Part shown: positions 1-9,427 of the stretch, one piece after another
Numbering within the stretch: position 1 is the stretch's first letter
How the letters are laid out: every line of letters starts with the position of its first letter
NCBI GenBank assembly: GCA_964383905.1
Contig: CAYLJO010000087.1
Coordinates: 1 to 25,049, forward strand
Direction of reading: 5' to 3'
Length of the DNA: 25,049 bases
Source: CAYLJO01 sp964383905
GTDB taxonomy: Bacteria; Acidobacteriota; Blastocatellia; Pyrinomonadales; Pyrinomonadaceae
Notes under the pieces: generated by a model
Databases searched by the model: none
What the model was told of the DNA's origin: nothing
What the model saw: only the letters and a program-made list of their open reading frames with translations
Made by a program: the position numbers and the translations under genes

Positions 1-359
1 TAACACTCTGCCGTCCAGCCCGAATTTTCTTATCACTTTTAACTTCTGTCGCAGCAAGGCTTTCAGAACCAAATTTGGCGGTGAGGGCGTACATGCTTTT
101 GACAGATCATGGTTTGAATGTTAGTACTAGGCTTTGGAGCTGGAGGTGTTGTCGGTCAGTAGTGGCATAATGCTTTGTGAAAAGAGTGTGACGGAACTGC
201 GCCGTCCGTCATCAATAAGGTTAAGAAAATCAGAGAGCGGAGCCGCTCGCATTCGCATCTAAAGTAATGAGATAAAGGAAGTAAATCGAGGTATTGAATC
301 GTAAACAATAAAGCACCTACCGTTTACGGTTCACGGGCAATGATTTACGCGAAAAGATA
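1..359. other. Non-coding leader upstream of topA with several dyads
   Basis: I see no convincing gene here; the stretch is less GC-rich than the coding DNA around it. It holds three inverted repeats: TGACGGA/TCCGTCA (190-196 and 206-212), GAGCGG-AG-CCGCTC (235-248), and a 10-bp stem with one G-U pair (297-306 with 322-331, 15-nt loop) ending about 30 nt before the topA start. A perfect TTGACA (99-104) is followed 17 nt later by TAGTAC, a poor -10, so a promoter there is only possible. The window opens with TAA, which might be the stop of an upstream gene, but nothing else supports that. Confidence 0.5.
297..331 (+). promoter_or_regulatory. Stem-loop in the topA 5' leader
   Basis: Positions 297-306 pair with 322-331 (ten pairs, one G-U), leaving a 15-nt loop. 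CGTAAAC/GTTTACG is the perfect core. It sits just upstream of the weak topA ribosome-binding region, so it could influence mRNA stability or translation, or be a protein-binding dyad. No known riboswitch class is recognised. Confidence 0.35.
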
Positions 360-2921
<2,562 letters not shown>

Positions 2922-2961
2922 ATTGCACTGGAGCCCATGATTAATTGTCGAGCCCTACCGG

Positions 2962-3008
2962 GGCCGTCAGGCGTGGTATTCTGATGAATACGCCTGACGG
3001 CCTTTTTT
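2962..3008 (+). terminator. Rho-independent terminator after topA
   Basis: A perfect 13-bp GC-rich stem (2962-2974 with 2990-3002) is followed directly by six T (3003-3008). The loop can form four more pairs (ATTC/GAAT). It lies 40 nt after the topA stop and insulates the following peptidase gene. Confidence 0.93.
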
Positions 3009-3151
3009 CTGGTATGATCTGCGAACGCTCAGACGTAGGATTAAGGCGGCGGGGAGGGCCTGTCCTTATTAGCCCTTTCTTCCCTTAATAACTACCTTCC
3101 GGCGTGCCGAAACCTTTTAGTAATCCGTCGAGTATAAACCTATCCGGTAAC

Positions 3152-3182
3152 AGGCATCAGATCCGTCATTATCATGATGCCT
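3152..3182 (+). promoter_or_regulatory. Inverted repeat in the leader of the peptidase gene
   Basis: AGGCATCA (3152-3159) and TGATGCCT (3175-3182) form a perfect 8-bp inverted repeat with a 15-nt spacer, about 35 nt upstream of the peptidase start. It could be an operator or an mRNA hairpin. The rest of 3009-3217 shows no gene and no clear sigma-70 promoter. Confidence 0.3.
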
Positions 3183-3202
3183 CGCAAATTACTCATAATT
3201 TC

Positions 3203-3208
3203 AGGAGA
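3203..3208 (+). promoter_or_regulatory. Ribosome-binding site of the M28 peptidase gene
   Basis: AGGAGA lies 9 nt before ATG 3218 (6 nt before the in-frame GTG 3215). It decides the start against an upstream in-frame GTG at 3104, which would place 38 hydrophilic residues in front of the signal peptide. Confidence 0.7.
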
Positions 3209-3217
3209 TTTCTTGTG

Positions 3218-4918
3218 ATGATAAGACGCCCCATCGCAGCTACACTGCTCATTTGGTCCCTCTTCTGGCCGGGCCTTGCTCTCGCGCAGCAACCGGCCGG
3301 GCAAACGCCCCCGCAAGGCGCACAGCAGTCCACTTCCGCCCAAGGCCCGGCGGTAGACCCTAACGATCCGATCGCGCGCATCAGGGACGAAGGCATGAAC
3401 CGCTCTCAGGTGATGCAGACCTTGAGCTACCTGACCGACGTCATTGGCCCGCGCCTGACTGCTTCGCCTAATATGAAGAGGGCCAACGAATGGACGCGCG
3501 AAAAGCTGGCTTCATGGGGCCTCCAGAACGCACACCTGGAGTCATGGGGGCCGTTCGGACGCGGCTGGTCGCTTCAACGTTTTTGCGCGCAGGTGATCGA
3601 GCCGCAGGACATTCCGCTCATCGCCTACCCGAAGGCGTGGTCGCCCGGCTTGAGTGGCCCACTCGCCGCCGACGTGGTCTACGTTGATGCGACGACGGAG
3701 GCGGGGCTGGAGAAGTACAGGGGAAAATTGAGAGGCGCGATTGTGTTGACCGGCCCCATGCGCGAAGTCAAAGCGCACTTCGAACCGCTCGGCGTGCGTC
3801 GTGATGAAAAAGACCTGCTCAGACTCGCCGACGCGCCTGATCCGAAGTCTGCGCCGCCGCGCCGTTTCCAACTGACTGCTGAACAGCGCGCGGCAGCCAT
3901 TTTTGCGGCCAAGAAATACCAGTTTCTGATGGACGAAGGCCCGGCGCTGCTCGTTGATCCGAGCTTCAGGGGGGACGGCGGCACAATCTTTGTGCAATCT
4001 GCTACCGTGCCGCAGCCTTTCGCTGAAAATCCGTTCACCGTCAAGCGCATCCAGCCGTGGGATAAAGACGCGCCGAAAATAGTCCCGCAGATCGTCCTGG
4101 CGATTGAGCAGTACAACCGCATGGCGCGCATGATCCAGCAGGGCCAAAAGCTGAGAATGGCGGTTGACCTTGTCGTGCAATTTCAGGACGCAGACCCGAT
4201 GGGTTACAACACCATCGCGGAGATCCCCGGCACCGATCTCAAGGATGAGATAGTTATGCTCGGCGGTCACATGGACTCGTGGCACGCCGGGACCGGCGCG
4301 ACCGACAACGGGGCCGGCGTCGCCACGGCGATGGAGGCCGTGCGTATTCTTCAGGCCCTGAAGCTGCAGCCGCGCCGCACGATACGCATCGGGTTATGGA
4401 CCGGCGAGGAACAGGGGCTGCTCGGCTCACGCGCTTATGTCGCGCAACACTTCGGCATACTCGGCGACGGCTCACCTGCCGCCGCACTTGCCCCCTTCTT
4501 CGGCGGGCCGACCCCAGCGATAACCCCAAAGCCCGAGTACGAAAAGTTCGATGCCTATTTCAACCTTGATAACGGAACGGGCAAGATCCGCGGCGTCTAC
4601 CTGCAGGGCAACGAAGCCGTCCGCCCGCTCTTCCGCCAGTGGCTCGCGCCGTTTCGCGACGTGGGCGCCGAGACGCTGTCCGTCTCGAACACCGGCGGGA
4701 CGGACCACCTCTCTTTCGATGCGATCAATCTGCCAGGCTTCCAGTTTATCCAGGACGAAATCGAATACGACACACGCACCCATCACTCCAATCAAGACGT
4801 CTTCGACCGCATCCAGGCCGACGACATGAAGCAGGCCGCAAGCATCATGGCCGCCTTCATTTACAACACGGCGATGAGGGAGGAGAAATTGCCACGCAAA
4901 CCGATGCAGGCAAAGTAA
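3218..4918 (+). CDS. Secreted M28-family zinc peptidase (carboxypeptidase Q-like)
   Basis: This is a probable exported di-zinc aminopeptidase or carboxypeptidase acting on peptides in the periplasm or outside the cell. The 566-aa product starts with a signal peptide (MIRRPIAATLLIW..., likely cut after ALA, residue 23), then a Gln/Pro-rich linker to about 45. Residues about 115-330 contain a PA-like inserted region. The M28 catalytic core follows: His351/Asp353 in GGHMDSWH, bridging Asp363 in ATDNGAG, Glu397-Glu398 in WTGEEQG, Asp451 in NLDNGTG, and a His at 522/523 in THHSNQD. All expected ligands are present, so it should be active. The start at 3218 is chosen for the signal peptide and the AGGAG site; the in-frame GTG at 3104 is judged too far upstream. 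It stands alone between two terminators. Substrate cannot be read from sequence. Confidence 0.92.
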   Translation: MIRRPIAATLLIWSLFWPGLALAQQPAGQTPPQGAQQSTSAQGPAVDPNDPIARIRDEGMNRSQVMQTLSYLTDVIGPRLTASPNMKRANEWTREKLASWGLQNAHLESWGPFGRGWSLQRFCAQVIEPQDIPLIAYPKAWSPGLSGPLAADVVYVDATTEAGLEKYRGKLRGAIVLTGPMREVKAHFEPLGVRRDEKDLLRLADAPDPKSAPPRRFQLTAEQRAAAIFAAKKYQFLMDEGPALLVDPSFRGDGGTIFVQSATVPQPFAENPFTVKRIQPWDKDAPKIVPQIVLAIEQYNRMARMIQQGQKLRMAVDLVVQFQDADPMGYNTIAEIPGTDLKDEIVMLGGHMDSWHAGTGATDNGAGVATAMEAVRILQALKLQPRRTIRIGLWTGEEQGLLGSRAYVAQHFGILGDGSPAAALAPFFGGPTPAITPKPEYEKFDAYFNLDNGTGKIRGVYLQGNEAVRPLFRQWLAPFRDVGAETLSVSNTGGTDHLSFDAINLPGFQFIQDEIEYDTRTHHSNQDVFDRIQADDMKQAASIMAAFIYNTAMREEKLPRKPMQAK

Positions 4919-4957
4919 GCGGCAAACAATAGCGATCTCTTAGTCCGTAGGGGCACT

Positions 4958-5000
4958 AAAAAGAGCGGCGCGGCAAGAATCACTCTTGCCGCGCCGCTCT
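4958..5000 (-). terminator. Strong intrinsic terminator for the minus-strand TPR gene
   Basis: A perfect 17-bp GC-rich stem (4962-4978 with 4984-5000) encloses a 5-nt loop. Read on the minus strand it is followed by five T (plus-strand A run 4958-4962), so it terminates leftward transcription. It begins 19 nt after the original stop (5020-5022) of the broken TPR gene, which helps define where that gene once ended. It may also stop rightward transcripts from the peptidase gene, though there is no T run on that side. Confidence 0.9.
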
Positions 5001-5121
5001 CGCTTGGCGGGGGCGTATGTCAATTGCCACCGGCCACACCATATTCCACCATGTATCGCCGCAGTTTGTCGCGATTGGCCCTGCGATAGACTGCATAGTC
5101 GCGAGCAATTCCCGCATCGGG

Positions 5122-5760
5122 TCACGCCAAAAGAATATACGCTTCCAGCAATCCGGCCTCGTTCAGTTTGATCAGGTTGTGAAGCGACAGGTCGAGCGAC
5201 TTATTGCCAGACTTCAGGTCTCTCGATGCGATTTCGGCGACGATGCGGAGCGCCGCCGCTTCTTCTTTCAGACTGTGCCGGTAAACCTTCTCGTTCGGAT
5301 ATTCTTTGGGGAAATTTACTTTACCCCATGTCGCGCGTGTTAGATCATAGAATGACCAGTAGTAATTCGGTCCGCTGTTAGGATCCATCTTCTGCGGGTC
5401 AATCATGATTGTCGTTTGGTTACCCACTGTTGACGAATGCATTGAGGGGGGCGGCTGCTTGATCTCCGGATGTGCGAGCGTCACCCGATTTTTCTGCGCC
5501 CACCGGATGAGGCCGGCACGCGCAAGCCGGTTGAACGGCTCCGTAATAAACGCCTCAACGAACTTGTCGCGCGCCTCGCTCATCTTGCTTTGGGCCATGA
5601 GCACATCTCCCCAGTAGCGGTAGGCCGTCTCGCGATCAGGATCAATGTCAATGGCGCGCGCAAACCACTCGCCCGCTTTGTCCAGCTTATTCGGTTTATA
5701 ATACGCGTCGCCCGTAAACAGCGCCGCCTCGTATTGCCGCGGGTCGCAGCGCACGTTCAT
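5122..5760 (-). CDS. TPR protein, C-terminal fragment
   Basis: This is the second open part of the broken gene. The possible ATG at 5760 lies a few codons before the lesion; true homology starts at DPRQYEA (5745). It encodes TPR helices (AGEWFARAIDIDP, ARDKFVEAFITEP), then a non-TPR region containing PNYYWSFYDLTRATWGK and a hydrophilic helical tail. It stops at TGA 5122-5124, while sense codons continue in frame to 5020. No ribosome-binding site is seen near 5760, so independent translation is doubtful. Confidence 0.5.
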   Translation of the reverse strand: MNVRCDPRQYEAALFTGDAYYKPNKLDKAGEWFARAIDIDPDRETAYRYWGDVLMAQSKMSEARDKFVEAFITEPFNRLARAGLIRWAQKNRVTLAHPEIKQPPPSMHSSTVGNQTTIMIDPQKMDPNSGPNYYWSFYDLTRATWGKVNFPKEYPNEKVYRHSLKEEAAALRIVAEIASRDLKSGNKSLDLSLHNLIKLNEAGLLEAYILLA

Positions 5761-6256
5761 AAGCCGCAATAGCCTTCGAATAATCACCCCGCGCGAATGC
5801 TGTCTCGCCCTCGCGCATTGCATCATCAACCTCGTTGCGTTTCGAAAAAACGGTATCATCGCCGCCGTCGGGCGGCACTGCGTCGAGCGGAGATTTCAAG
5901 AGAGGATCATCGGCCCCCATCTCTTGTGCGCGGAGGAGTAAAGTCCGCGCGCGAAGGCGCGCCTGCCTTCGCGCTGCCGCATCATTCAGGTGCACACCCT
6001 CTCCGAAGACCAGAAACCCCAACACCTCAATCACATTTTGATCTGACGGCTTGGCGGCGGCCAGCTTTTCAAAGACAGGTAAAGCGTCGTTGTACCTGCC
6101 TTCTTTATAGAGCTGGAAGGCGCGTTGTCGTTCGGCCTCATAGTTTTCAGCTCCTTGTGCGAGTGTGATACGTGGCGACGCAAAAATCACCAGTCCGAGC
6201 CAGAACACCGCGCAGAAAGTAATGAGGAAACGAGGGGCAGAAATTTGTTTGAGCAT
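5696..6256 (-). CDS. TPR protein, N-terminal fragment (signal peptide plus TPRs)
   Basis: This is the 5' open part of the broken gene, 186 codons as it stands. The first 170 residues belong to the ancestral protein: an N-terminal hydrophobic export signal (about residues 9-34, ending ITLAQ), a first TPR unit (about 42-85), a linker rich in Asp/Pro, and the start of another TPR ending YERAL. The last 16 residues (from RPAAIRG) are out-of-frame sequence read after the lesion near 5746. If expressed, a short exported TPR fragment would result. Confidence 0.55.
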   Translation of the reverse strand: MLKQISAPRFLITFCAVFWLGLVIFASPRITLAQGAENYEAERQRAFQLYKEGRYNDALPVFEKLAAAKPSDQNVIEVLGFLVFGEGVHLNDAAARRQARLRARTLLLRAQEMGADDPLLKSPLDAVPPDGGDDTVFSKRNEVDDAMREGETAFARGDYSKAIAAYERALRPAAIRGGAVYGRRVL

Positions 6257-6381
6257 TTAAGGGTATCCTTTACGCGTGGGTTTAGGAGACGCCGGACCGC
6301 AGGAGACGTGCAAAAGTTTATGGTCGGTCGGAGCGGGTGTCAATGACAGCGAGCCCCCATGCCGGAGTGCCCTCTCTTTGT

Positions 6382-7275
6382 TTATCCCTGCGGGTCATTC
6401 GATTGTTCGCCGGGCCGGGCTGCCTGGCCCTCCTCGGTGTAGAAGGCGTCTGCCGCCTCTTCATCCGTGACGCGCACCCACCCGCCGGGCGTGTGCCGGA
6501 AATTTTCGGCGGGCGAAGGCGCAAAGGCGGCGCGCTCGGTTTGCCACACGAGCCGCTCGACGTTGATGAGCGGGTGATTGATGCGGATCACGTTGAAGGA
6601 GTTGGCTTCACCCCTGCCGCGTGTAGACGTTGCCGTGCCGGCGGAGATAACGAGCGCGCTATGTCCGGCGATCTTGTACCGCTTGGCCGTGTGCCCCGTA
6701 TGACTGATGTGTAAATGACCGGCCAGCAGAACATCCGCGCCGCAGCTCGCGAGCACCTCCATGGCGAGCCGCGCGCGGCCCACGAGCTCGGCCTCTTTGT
6801 GCCCTTCCGGCAGGTCAAAAGGGTGGTGCGTCACGACGACTTTAGCGACGTTCACGCCGAAAGCGCAGAGCCGCTGGCGCGCACGGGCGATCTGCGCCCG
6901 GTTGATGCGCCCATACTTGATCGTCAGCGAGCGTGCGGTGTTGATCCCCAGCACCGCGACCTCCTCATCGGAATAAAACGGTTCGAGATCGGCCGTGATG
7001 TAGCGCCGGTATTTTTCGAGCGGCTGAAGGAAGCGCGCGAAGGCGTTGTAAAGCGGCACGTCGTGGTTACCGGGCACAATAATCTGCGGTGAGGGGAGGG
7101 CATCTAAAAACTTGCGCGCCTCTTTGAACTGGCGGCTTCGCGCCCGCTGCGTCAGGTCGCCCGAGACGGCAACGACATCCGGCCTGATACTCGTGACGGC
7201 GGCGACCAGCGGCCCGATGATCGAATGATCAACGCGACCGAAATGGAGGTCGGAAAGATGAACGATCGTCCGCAT
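6382..7275 (-). CDS. Calcineurin-like metallophosphoesterase (CpdA/Icc-like)
   Basis: The 297-aa product carries the full metallophosphoesterase signature. It has Asp9/His11 in SDLHFG, Asp40 in SGDLTQ, Asn70/His71 in PGNHD, His150 in VTHHPF, and His187/His189 in AGHLHISHTG. These residues bind two metal ions and hydrolyse phosphoester bonds. The layout resembles bacterial class III cyclic-nucleotide phosphodiesterases (CpdA), but the substrate (cAMP, UDP-diacylglucosamine, phospholipid head group) cannot be fixed here. There is no signal peptide or membrane segment, so it is cytoplasmic. It lies 74 nt downstream of the lipid-kinase-like gene on the same strand and is probably co-transcribed. 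A large hairpin sits in that gap. The start has no clear Shine-Dalgarno, but SDLHFG within ten residues supports it. Confidence 0.9.
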   Translation of the reverse strand: MRTIVHLSDLHFGRVDHSIIGPLVAAVTSIRPDVVAVSGDLTQRARSRQFKEARKFLDALPSPQIIVPGNHDVPLYNAFARFLQPLEKYRRYITADLEPFYSDEEVAVLGINTARSLTIKYGRINRAQIARARQRLCAFGVNVAKVVVTHHPFDLPEGHKEAELVGRARLAMEVLASCGADVLLAGHLHISHTGHTAKRYKIAGHSALVISAGTATSTRGRGEANSFNVIRINHPLINVERLVWQTERAAFAPSPAENFRHTPGGWVRVTDEEAADAFYTEEGQAARPGEQSNDPQG

Positions 7276-7290
7276 AACAACTAAATGACG

Positions 7291-7355
7291 ACCTTTGAAC
7301 GATGAACGATGAATAAAAGAAGAAAAGCTTTTGTCTTCTCATTCATCGTTCAAAG
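7291..7355. repeat. Intergenic inverted repeat between lipid kinase and phosphoesterase genes
   Basis: GAACGATGAAT (7304-7314) pairs with ATTCATCGTTC (7341-7351). The helix continues inward through AGAAG...CTTCT around the palindrome AAAAGCTTTT. The left arm carries an extra copy of a 7-nt unit (GAACGAT twice, 7298-7310), so CTTTGAAC at 7293-7300 can instead pair with GTTCAAAG at 7348-7355. The TGA stop of the lipid kinase gene (7350-7352) lies in the right arm. Confidence 0.75.
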
Positions 7356-8312
7356 TTCAGAGTTGCTCCGTGGTACGAGGACGCGCAGCGCGCCGGGACG
7401 TACGCGGTAATGAAGCGGGGTGCTCATCACCGCGACCTCGCCATCCAGTGCGACATTAAGGCGGTGCCGCCGCGTCTCGACCATAACCTCTTTGGTACAC
7501 AGCGCATCAAAATCCTTCTCGTTACGCAGCCCCCCGAAGAGCGCGCGGAGTGCGAAGCGCAGCAGCCCCAGCCGCCCGGTGCGATGGGCCACGTGCAAGC
7601 TCAACTGCCCGGCGTCGAGGCATGAGCGCCCGCCGACGTTGACCCCTTCCATCTCGTATTCATTATTGCCGACGAAGATGAAGGGCGTGCGTCGCACCAG
7701 CTCGCGGCCGTCGACGTGCAGGCGGACATCGAGGAACGGGTAGCGACGCAACACCGAGAGTGCGGCCCAGACGAAAGCGGGCCACTTACCGTGGCCGAGG
7801 CGCTGCTGCAGCTTTTCCCGCCGCCGCACGATGCTCGGATAAAGGCCCAGACTCGAGTTGTTGAGAAAAACACGCCCGTTGACCTCGCCGACATCCACGC
7901 TGATGGCCCGACCTTCGATACACACACGCGCCGCGTCTTCGAGGTCAAGTGGAATGTGCAGGTCTTTGGCGAAATGGTTGAGCGTCCCGAGCGGCAGAAC
8001 ACCGAGCGGGCGGTTCGTGCCGGCGATCGTCGAGGCGACGGCGCTGATCGTCCCGTCGCCGCCGCCCGCGACAATGGGCCGGCGATCCTCCTTCACGGCT
8101 TGTCGCGCCAGCCTGATGATTTCCGTCCCACCCCGGGCCAGAAAGATGCGCGCGTCGAGATCACTCGATCTGAAAATCCCCGTCAGTTGATCGCGCACCA
8201 CATCCTTATTATCCGCGCCGGAAGCGACGTTGATGATGACCGCGGGACGCGAGGACATAAAGCCTGTACGGATGACCGGCCGGGCGATTGAGAGCCACAA
8301 TCTCTCGTTCAT
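7350..8312 (-). CDS. Diacylglycerol kinase-family lipid kinase
   Basis: The 320-aa product belongs to the DAGK catalytic family (DgkB, YegS and relatives), which phosphorylates a lipid hydroxyl such as that of diacylglycerol using ATP at the inner membrane face. It shows the N-terminal beta strand AVIINVASG, the nucleotide-binding GGGDGT at 83-88, the conserved LPLGTLNHFAKD at 106-117, NNSSLGLYP (151-159), and ALDGE near 288-292. Length matches the family. ATG 8312 is taken as the start; an in-frame TTG (8318) precedes it and Met19 (ATG 8258, just before the first beta strand) is equally possible, since none has a strong Shine-Dalgarno. It could recycle diacylglycerol released by membrane turnover. 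It precedes the phosphoesterase gene on the same strand; whether they share a pathway is open. Confidence 0.88.
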   Translation of the reverse strand: MNERLWLSIARPVIRTGFMSSRPAVIINVASGADNKDVVRDQLTGIFRSSDLDARIFLARGGTEIIRLARQAVKEDRRPIVAGGGDGTISAVASTIAGTNRPLGVLPLGTLNHFAKDLHIPLDLEDAARVCIEGRAISVDVGEVNGRVFLNNSSLGLYPSIVRRREKLQQRLGHGKWPAFVWAALSVLRRYPFLDVRLHVDGRELVRRTPFIFVGNNEYEMEGVNVGGRSCLDAGQLSLHVAHRTGRLGLLRFALRALFGGLRNEKDFDALCTKEVMVETRRHRLNVALDGEVAVMSTPLHYRVRPGALRVLVPRSNSEL

Positions 8313-8376
8313 TGACAAAAGACTTTGCGCGCTTTGCCGGCCTGTAGTGTAGAAGAGGACCAGTGATGCATGCCAT

Positions 8377-8413
8377 AAGGGGCGGGCCGGTTTGGAGGCC
8401 CGCCCCTTGTTTT
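8377..8413 (+). terminator. Intrinsic terminator-like hairpin oriented to the plus strand
   Basis: AAGGGGCGGGCC (8377-8388) pairs perfectly with GGCCCGCCCCTT (8397-8408) around an 8-nt loop, followed by GTTTT. The T run is on the plus strand only. Both flanking genes are on the minus strand, so its client transcript is not obvious. It may stop antisense transcription or end a small RNA. On the minus strand it could still act as an mRNA-stabilising hairpin. Confidence 0.65.
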
Positions 8414-8536
8414 AACCGCTGTCAGACGCACTTACGGGCGGCCCCGGTCATGCTCAGGATGATGGCCGAGGCTTCCCCGACTTTCACCATGATGGTTATA
8501 GCCTAGGCCGCCGCGCGCGTGACCGTCGAGGTCGCG

Positions 8537-9427
8537 TTAGGAGACGCTGTAGCCGCGATTCTCGCTCGTGCCGTAAGTTGGGCTACGCTCGTCGCGACCT
8601 TCAGTGCCCCGGTTGTAATCGGTGCCGCCACCGGAAGAAGCTTGTGCGCCGCGCGAAGGGCCGCCGGACGAACCTGTATTTGCCCGCTGCTGGCTGCCGG
8701 CGCCCGCCTGGCTCTGCCGCTTACCGGAGAGGTCGACGCCGATGTAATCTTTGATCTTAGCGAAAAGCGCCGGCAGTACGACCGTCGTCGCCGCCTTAGA
8801 CAGCTCATCAATGAACCGGTCGCCGAGGGTGGAGACCTCCTGCTGCAGCCGGTCATAGGCCCTCGTCTCTTTGAAGCGTTCGATCAGGCCCGGCTTGTCA
8901 GGCTCTTCCTCCCGGCTTTCATACCTGTCCTCATCACTGATGCGGGTCAAGGGACGGTAGTCGCGATCTCTTCCCTCGACACCGGGTGATGTCTCTCTCC
9001 CCTCGTAAGGGGACGAGCCGTACGTCGCGCCTGTGATCGCTTGCGCGGCGTAAGAGCGCGGGGCGGAAGACGGCCCGCGCTCCGTCAAACCTGATTCATC
9101 CTCTTCTTCATACGCGGGATAAGTTTCGTAGCCGTTGCCCTTGAAAGCTCCCGCGATACTGTATCCGACAATAAAGCCGACCGAAAGGGCCCCGACACTG
9201 AAAGCGATGGGACGCTTGCGAAACTGTTCGCGCCAGTCGAGCGCTTCGGTGAAGCTGTCTCTAACCGATTGATACTGATTTGCCACGGTGTCTTTAATCT
9301 CTGTAACAGTTTGGGTGATAGATTCGCGCGCTTCTTCCATGCGACGCTGAAGCTCTGCTTTCGTCCGGTCTTCATCGCCAGTAGTATCGGTCGCGCGCGC
9401 TAGACCTAAATTTCTTTCTTCAGCCAT
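8537..9427 (-). CDS. Membrane-anchored protein, DUF3618/YtxH-like, with disordered tail
   Basis: The function of this 296-aa protein is unknown. It begins with a charged amphipathic helix (about 22-70, AELQRRMEEARESITQTV...), followed by one membrane span (about 73-95, PIAFSVGALSVGFIVGYSIAG). A long acidic, Tyr/Arg/Ser-rich low-complexity region comes next, then a helix with a hydrophobic patch (about 182-232, VVLPALFAKIKDYIG), and a Gly/Ser/Arg-rich C-terminal tail. The one-span plus helix layout resembles DUF3618/YtxH proteins. AAGGA 6 nt before ATG 9427 gives a good ribosome-binding site. The gene overlaps the end of the YqjE-like gene by 22 nt, so the two are translationally coupled. It occupies the place of yqjK in the enterobacterial yqjDEK cluster, though the sequence is not YqjK-like. 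Confidence 0.8.
   Translation of the reverse strand: MAEERNLGLARATDTTGDEDRTKAELQRRMEEARESITQTVTEIKDTVANQYQSVRDSFTEALDWREQFRKRPIAFSVGALSVGFIVGYSIAGAFKGNGYETYPAYEEEDESGLTERGPSSAPRSYAAQAITGATYGSSPYEGRETSPGVEGRDRDYRPLTRISDEDRYESREEEPDKPGLIERFKETRAYDRLQQEVSTLGDRFIDELSKAATTVVLPALFAKIKDYIGVDLSGKRQSQAGAGSQQRANTGSSGGPSRGAQASSGGGTDYNRGTEGRDERSPTYGTSENRGYSVS

Larger units (their letters stand above)
5020..6256 (-). pseudogene. Secreted TPR-repeat protein gene broken by a frameshift and a nonsense codon
   Basis: Reading leftward from ATG 6256 gives a signal peptide (LITFCAVFWLGLVIF...), then TPR-like helices, e.g. RAFQLYKEGRYNDALPVFEK and EGETAFARGDYSKAIAAYER. At about 5746 the TPR consensus continues only in another frame: ERAL breaks off and DPRQYEAALFTGDAYYK resumes one base later. 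That frame carries two more TPRs (DKAGEWFARAIDIDP and EARDKFVEAFITEP) and a C-terminal region ending GLLEAYILLA. A TGA at 5122-5124 then interrupts, but the same frame continues for 33 sensible codons (PDAGIARDYAVY..., NRDKLRRYMVEYG) to TGA 5020-5022, and the terminator follows. The repaired protein would be about 410 aa and exported. AAAGGA (6266-6271) is a good ribosome-binding site. Function unknown; assembly error is the main alternative to true decay. Confidence 0.75.

Noticed and set aside
3104..3217. Upstream GTG start for the M28 peptidase
   Set aside because: It would bury the signal peptide behind 38 hydrophilic residues, and the AGGAG site points to ATG 3218 (or GTG 3215).
5111..5124. 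Selenocysteine insertion at the TPR-gene TGA
   Set aside because: The hairpin after UGA is only 4 bp with a 3-nt loop, unlike bacterial SECIS elements, and the gene also has a frameshift.
5122..5859. A separate 245-aa gene starting at 5859
   Set aside because: The first 38 or so residues are out-of-frame sequence of the TPR gene; real homology begins at DPRQYEA, so this is the second half of a broken gene.
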